Shown: piece by piece, positions 4,788 to 5,910 of the stretch
Position numbering within the stretch: the first letter of the stretch is position 1
Layout of the letters: the number at the start of each line of letters is the position of its first letter
From: an uncultured Collinsella sp.
GTDB taxonomy: Bacteria; Actinomycetota; Coriobacteriia; Coriobacteriales; Coriobacteriaceae
NCBI GenBank assembly: GCA_900555955.1
Contig: USNA01000070.1
Location: forward strand, 1 to 5,910
Length of the DNA stretch: 5,910 bases
Reading direction: 5' to 3'
Notes under the pieces: generated by a model
Database searches by the model: none
What the model was told of the DNA's origin: nothing
The model's input: only the letters and a program-made list of their open reading frames with translations
Program-made: the position numbers and the translations under genes

Positions 4788-4858
4788 GTCATCGCACCCG
4801 AGGCAGAACCTCGAATCCCTGTCTGCGATGGCTAACGGATTCCTATTGAAAGGGATTG
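4788..4858 (+). promoter_or_regulatory. Structured rplB leader with possible Shine-Dalgarno-sequestering pseudoknot
   Basis: P1 pairs GTCATCGCA (4788-4796) with TGCGATGGC (4824-4832), 9 bp with one G-U. P2, inside it, pairs CGAGG (4799-4803) with CCTCG (4809-4813) around CAGAA. The joining strand AATCCCT (4814-4820) is perfectly complementary to AGGGATT (4851-4857), which contains the rplB ribosome-binding site. This pairing would form a pseudoknot across P1. A competing local hairpin, ATTCCT (4839-4844) with AGGGAT (4851-4856), would also cover that site. The arrangement suggests translational control of rplB, for example autogenous control by L2, but the ligand is unknown. Confidence 0.55.
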
Positions 4859-4860
4859 TA

Positions 4861-5691
4861 ATGGCTGTAAAGCACCTTAAGCCGACCTCCGCTGGTAGGC
4901 GTTGGCAGACGATCTCCGATTTCTCCGAGATCACCTGCACCAAGCCCGAGAAGTCTCTTCTCGAGCCCCTGCCCAAGAAGGCCGGTCGTAACAACAACGG
5001 CCGCATCACCACCCGCCACCAGGGCGGCGGCGTGAAGCGTCGTTACCGCGTGATCGACTTCAAGCGCAACAAGGACGGCGTGCCCGCCAAGGTTGCCACG
5101 ATCGAGTACGATCCGAACCGTTCCGCTCGCATCGCTCTGCTGCACTACGCTGACGGTGAGAAGCGCTACATCCTCGCCCCTAAGGGCCTCGAGGTCGGTC
5201 AGACCGTCATGTCCGGTTCTGACGCCGACATCAAGCCGGGCAACGCTCTGCCCCTCGCCGACATCCCCGTCGGTACGCTCATCCACGCCGTCGAGTTCCA
5301 GCCGGGCAAGGGCGCCGCTATCGCCCGTTCCGCCGGTAACTCCTGCCAGCTGATGGGTAAGGAGGGCAAGTACGCTATCGTCCGTATGCCTTCCTCCGAG
5401 ATGCGCCGCATCCTCGTTACCTGCCGCGCCACCGTCGGTGAGGTCGGCAACGCCGATCACGCCAACATCGTCATCGGCAAGGCCGGCCGTAAGCGTCACT
5501 TGAACGTGCGCCCGACCGTCCGCGGTACCGTCATGAACCCTGTCGACCACCCGCACGGCGGTGGCGAGGGCAAGAACCACACTTCTGGTCGTCCCTCTGT
5601 TACCCCCTGGGGTAAGCCGACGAAGGGCCTTCGTACGCGCAAGAAGAAGAAGGTCTCGAACCAGCACATCATTCGTCGCCGTAAGAAGTAA
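4861..5691 (+). CDS. rplB: 50S ribosomal protein L2
   Basis: The 276-residue protein has normal L2 length. L2 is a primary 23S rRNA-binding protein needed for subunit association and close to the peptidyl-transferase centre. [20 protein letters not shown] is the classic N-terminus; the RNA-binding beta-barrel follows with [20 protein letters not shown] (44-63), then [20 protein letters not shown]. The signature [13 protein letters not shown] (226-238) includes H230, matching the functionally important E. coli His229. The C-terminus is a basic tail, [21 protein letters not shown] (257-276 core). The ATG at 4861 is chosen for this N-terminus and the GAAAGGGA site 5 nt upstream. The in-frame ATG 4828 and GTG 4786 would add non-family residues and have no ribosome-binding site. 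A long structured leader precedes it, and rpsS follows after 32 nt. Confidence 0.98.
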   Translation: MAVKHLKPTSAGRRWQTISDFSEITCTKPEKSLLEPLPKKAGRNNNGRITTRHQGGGVKRRYRVIDFKRNKDGVPAKVATIEYDPNRSARIALLHYADGEKRYILAPKGLEVGQTVMSGSDADIKPGNALPLADIPVGTLIHAVEFQPGKGAAIARSAGNSCQLMGKEGKYAIVRMPSSEMRRILVTCRATVGEVGNADHANIVIGKAGRKRHLNVRPTVRGTVMNPVDHPHGGGEGKNHTSGRPSVTPWGKPTKGLRTRKKKKVSNQHIIRRRKK

Positions 5692-5723
5692 TTTCGGATA
5701 CCGAGTTTTAGGAGAAAGCACTT

Positions 5724-5910
5724 ATGAGCAGAAGTCTCAAAAAGGGCCCGTTCGTGGAGACTCGCCTTCTCTCGCGTATCACCGCGATGAACGAGGCTGG
5801 CAAGAAGGACGTCGTGAAGACCTGGTCCCGCGCGTCCACCATCTTCCCCGAGATGGTTGGTCACACCTTTGCCGTCCACGACGGCCGCAAGCATGTGCCC
5901 GTGTATGTTA
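5724..5910 (+). CDS. rpsS: 30S ribosomal protein S19, N-terminal part (runs off window)
   Basis: The first 62 codons are present. S19 sits in the 30S head with S13 and contacts the A-site finger and tRNA region. [19 protein letters not shown] is the family N-terminus, followed by [20 protein letters not shown] and [11 protein letters not shown], covering most of the roughly 90-residue protein. TAGGAGA (5709-5715) lies 8 nt before ATG 5724. It follows rplB as in the usual S10 operon order, and rplV would be expected next, outside the window. No anomaly is visible in the part seen. Confidence 0.97.
   Translation, partial: MSRSLKKGPFVETRLLSRITAMNEAGKKDVVKTWSRASTIFPEMVGHTFAVHDGRKHVPVYV

Noticed and set aside
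3734..4792. Long antisense open frame of 352 codons on the minus strand across rplD-rplW
   Set aside because: It is the mirror of strongly codon-biased ribosomal genes, has leucine/glycine/valine-rich low-information sequence and no ribosome-binding site.
4786..4860. Upstream in-frame starts for rplB (GTG 4786, ATG 4828)
   Set aside because: L2 proteins begin MAVK-K/H-x-KPTS; the extra residues are not family-like, no ribosome-binding site precedes these codons, and they lie inside the predicted leader stems.
4843..5721. Antisense open frame of 292 codons opposite rplB
   Set aside because: Same cause: high GC and C/G-ending codons of rplB leave the opposite strand open; no family resemblance.
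1..5910. tRNA, rRNA, CRISPR array, insertion sequence or phage gene
   Set aside because: No cloverleaf, rRNA segment, regularly spaced repeat, transposase or integrase motif was seen on either strand.

Overview
The window is a bacterial chromosome segment from the str/S10 ribosomal-protein region, with every gene on the + strand. GC is fairly high and the ribosomal genes strongly prefer C- or G-ending codons. The protein sequences and gene order look like a high-GC Gram-positive, and my best guess is the Coriobacteriia (Collinsella/Olsenella-like). That placement rests on general resemblance only; no rRNA or database comparison was possible.

Layout: (1) the 3' end of fusA (EF-G), then rpsJ (S10), closed by a strong intrinsic terminator at 712-742. 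(2) A two-gene unit of housekeeping or accessory type: a cation diffusion facilitator metal exporter (824-1978) and a histidine-phosphatase-family protein (2018-2644). Their codon use is looser than that of the ribosomal genes. (3) A 455-nt non-coding stretch (2645-3099). It holds a roughly 160-nt imperfect inverted repeat, then one copy of a 27-nt element, then a structured leader before rplC. (4) rplC-rplD-rplW (L3, L4, L23). (5) A 179-nt gap with a strong hairpin, a second copy of the 27-nt element and another structured leader before rplB. (6) rplB (L2) and the start of rpsS (S19), running off the window.

The classical S10 order (rpsJ-rplC-rplD-rplW-rplB-rpsS) is therefore kept but cut into at least two and probably three or four transcription units. 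rpsJ has joined the str operon, a metal exporter and a phosphatase sit between rpsJ and rplC, and rplB appears to have its own leader. The most interesting signal is that the rplC and rplB leaders share an upstream 27-nt element (24/27 identical, containing a small hairpin). Both can also be drawn with the same fold: an outer stem P1 enclosing a hairpin P2, followed by a 10-nt joining strand containing UCCC that is complementary to the gene's own Shine-Dalgarno region, giving a pseudoknot. This suggests a shared, possibly undescribed ribosomal-protein leader RNA regulating both units. It is a hand-drawn inference and needs comparative support.
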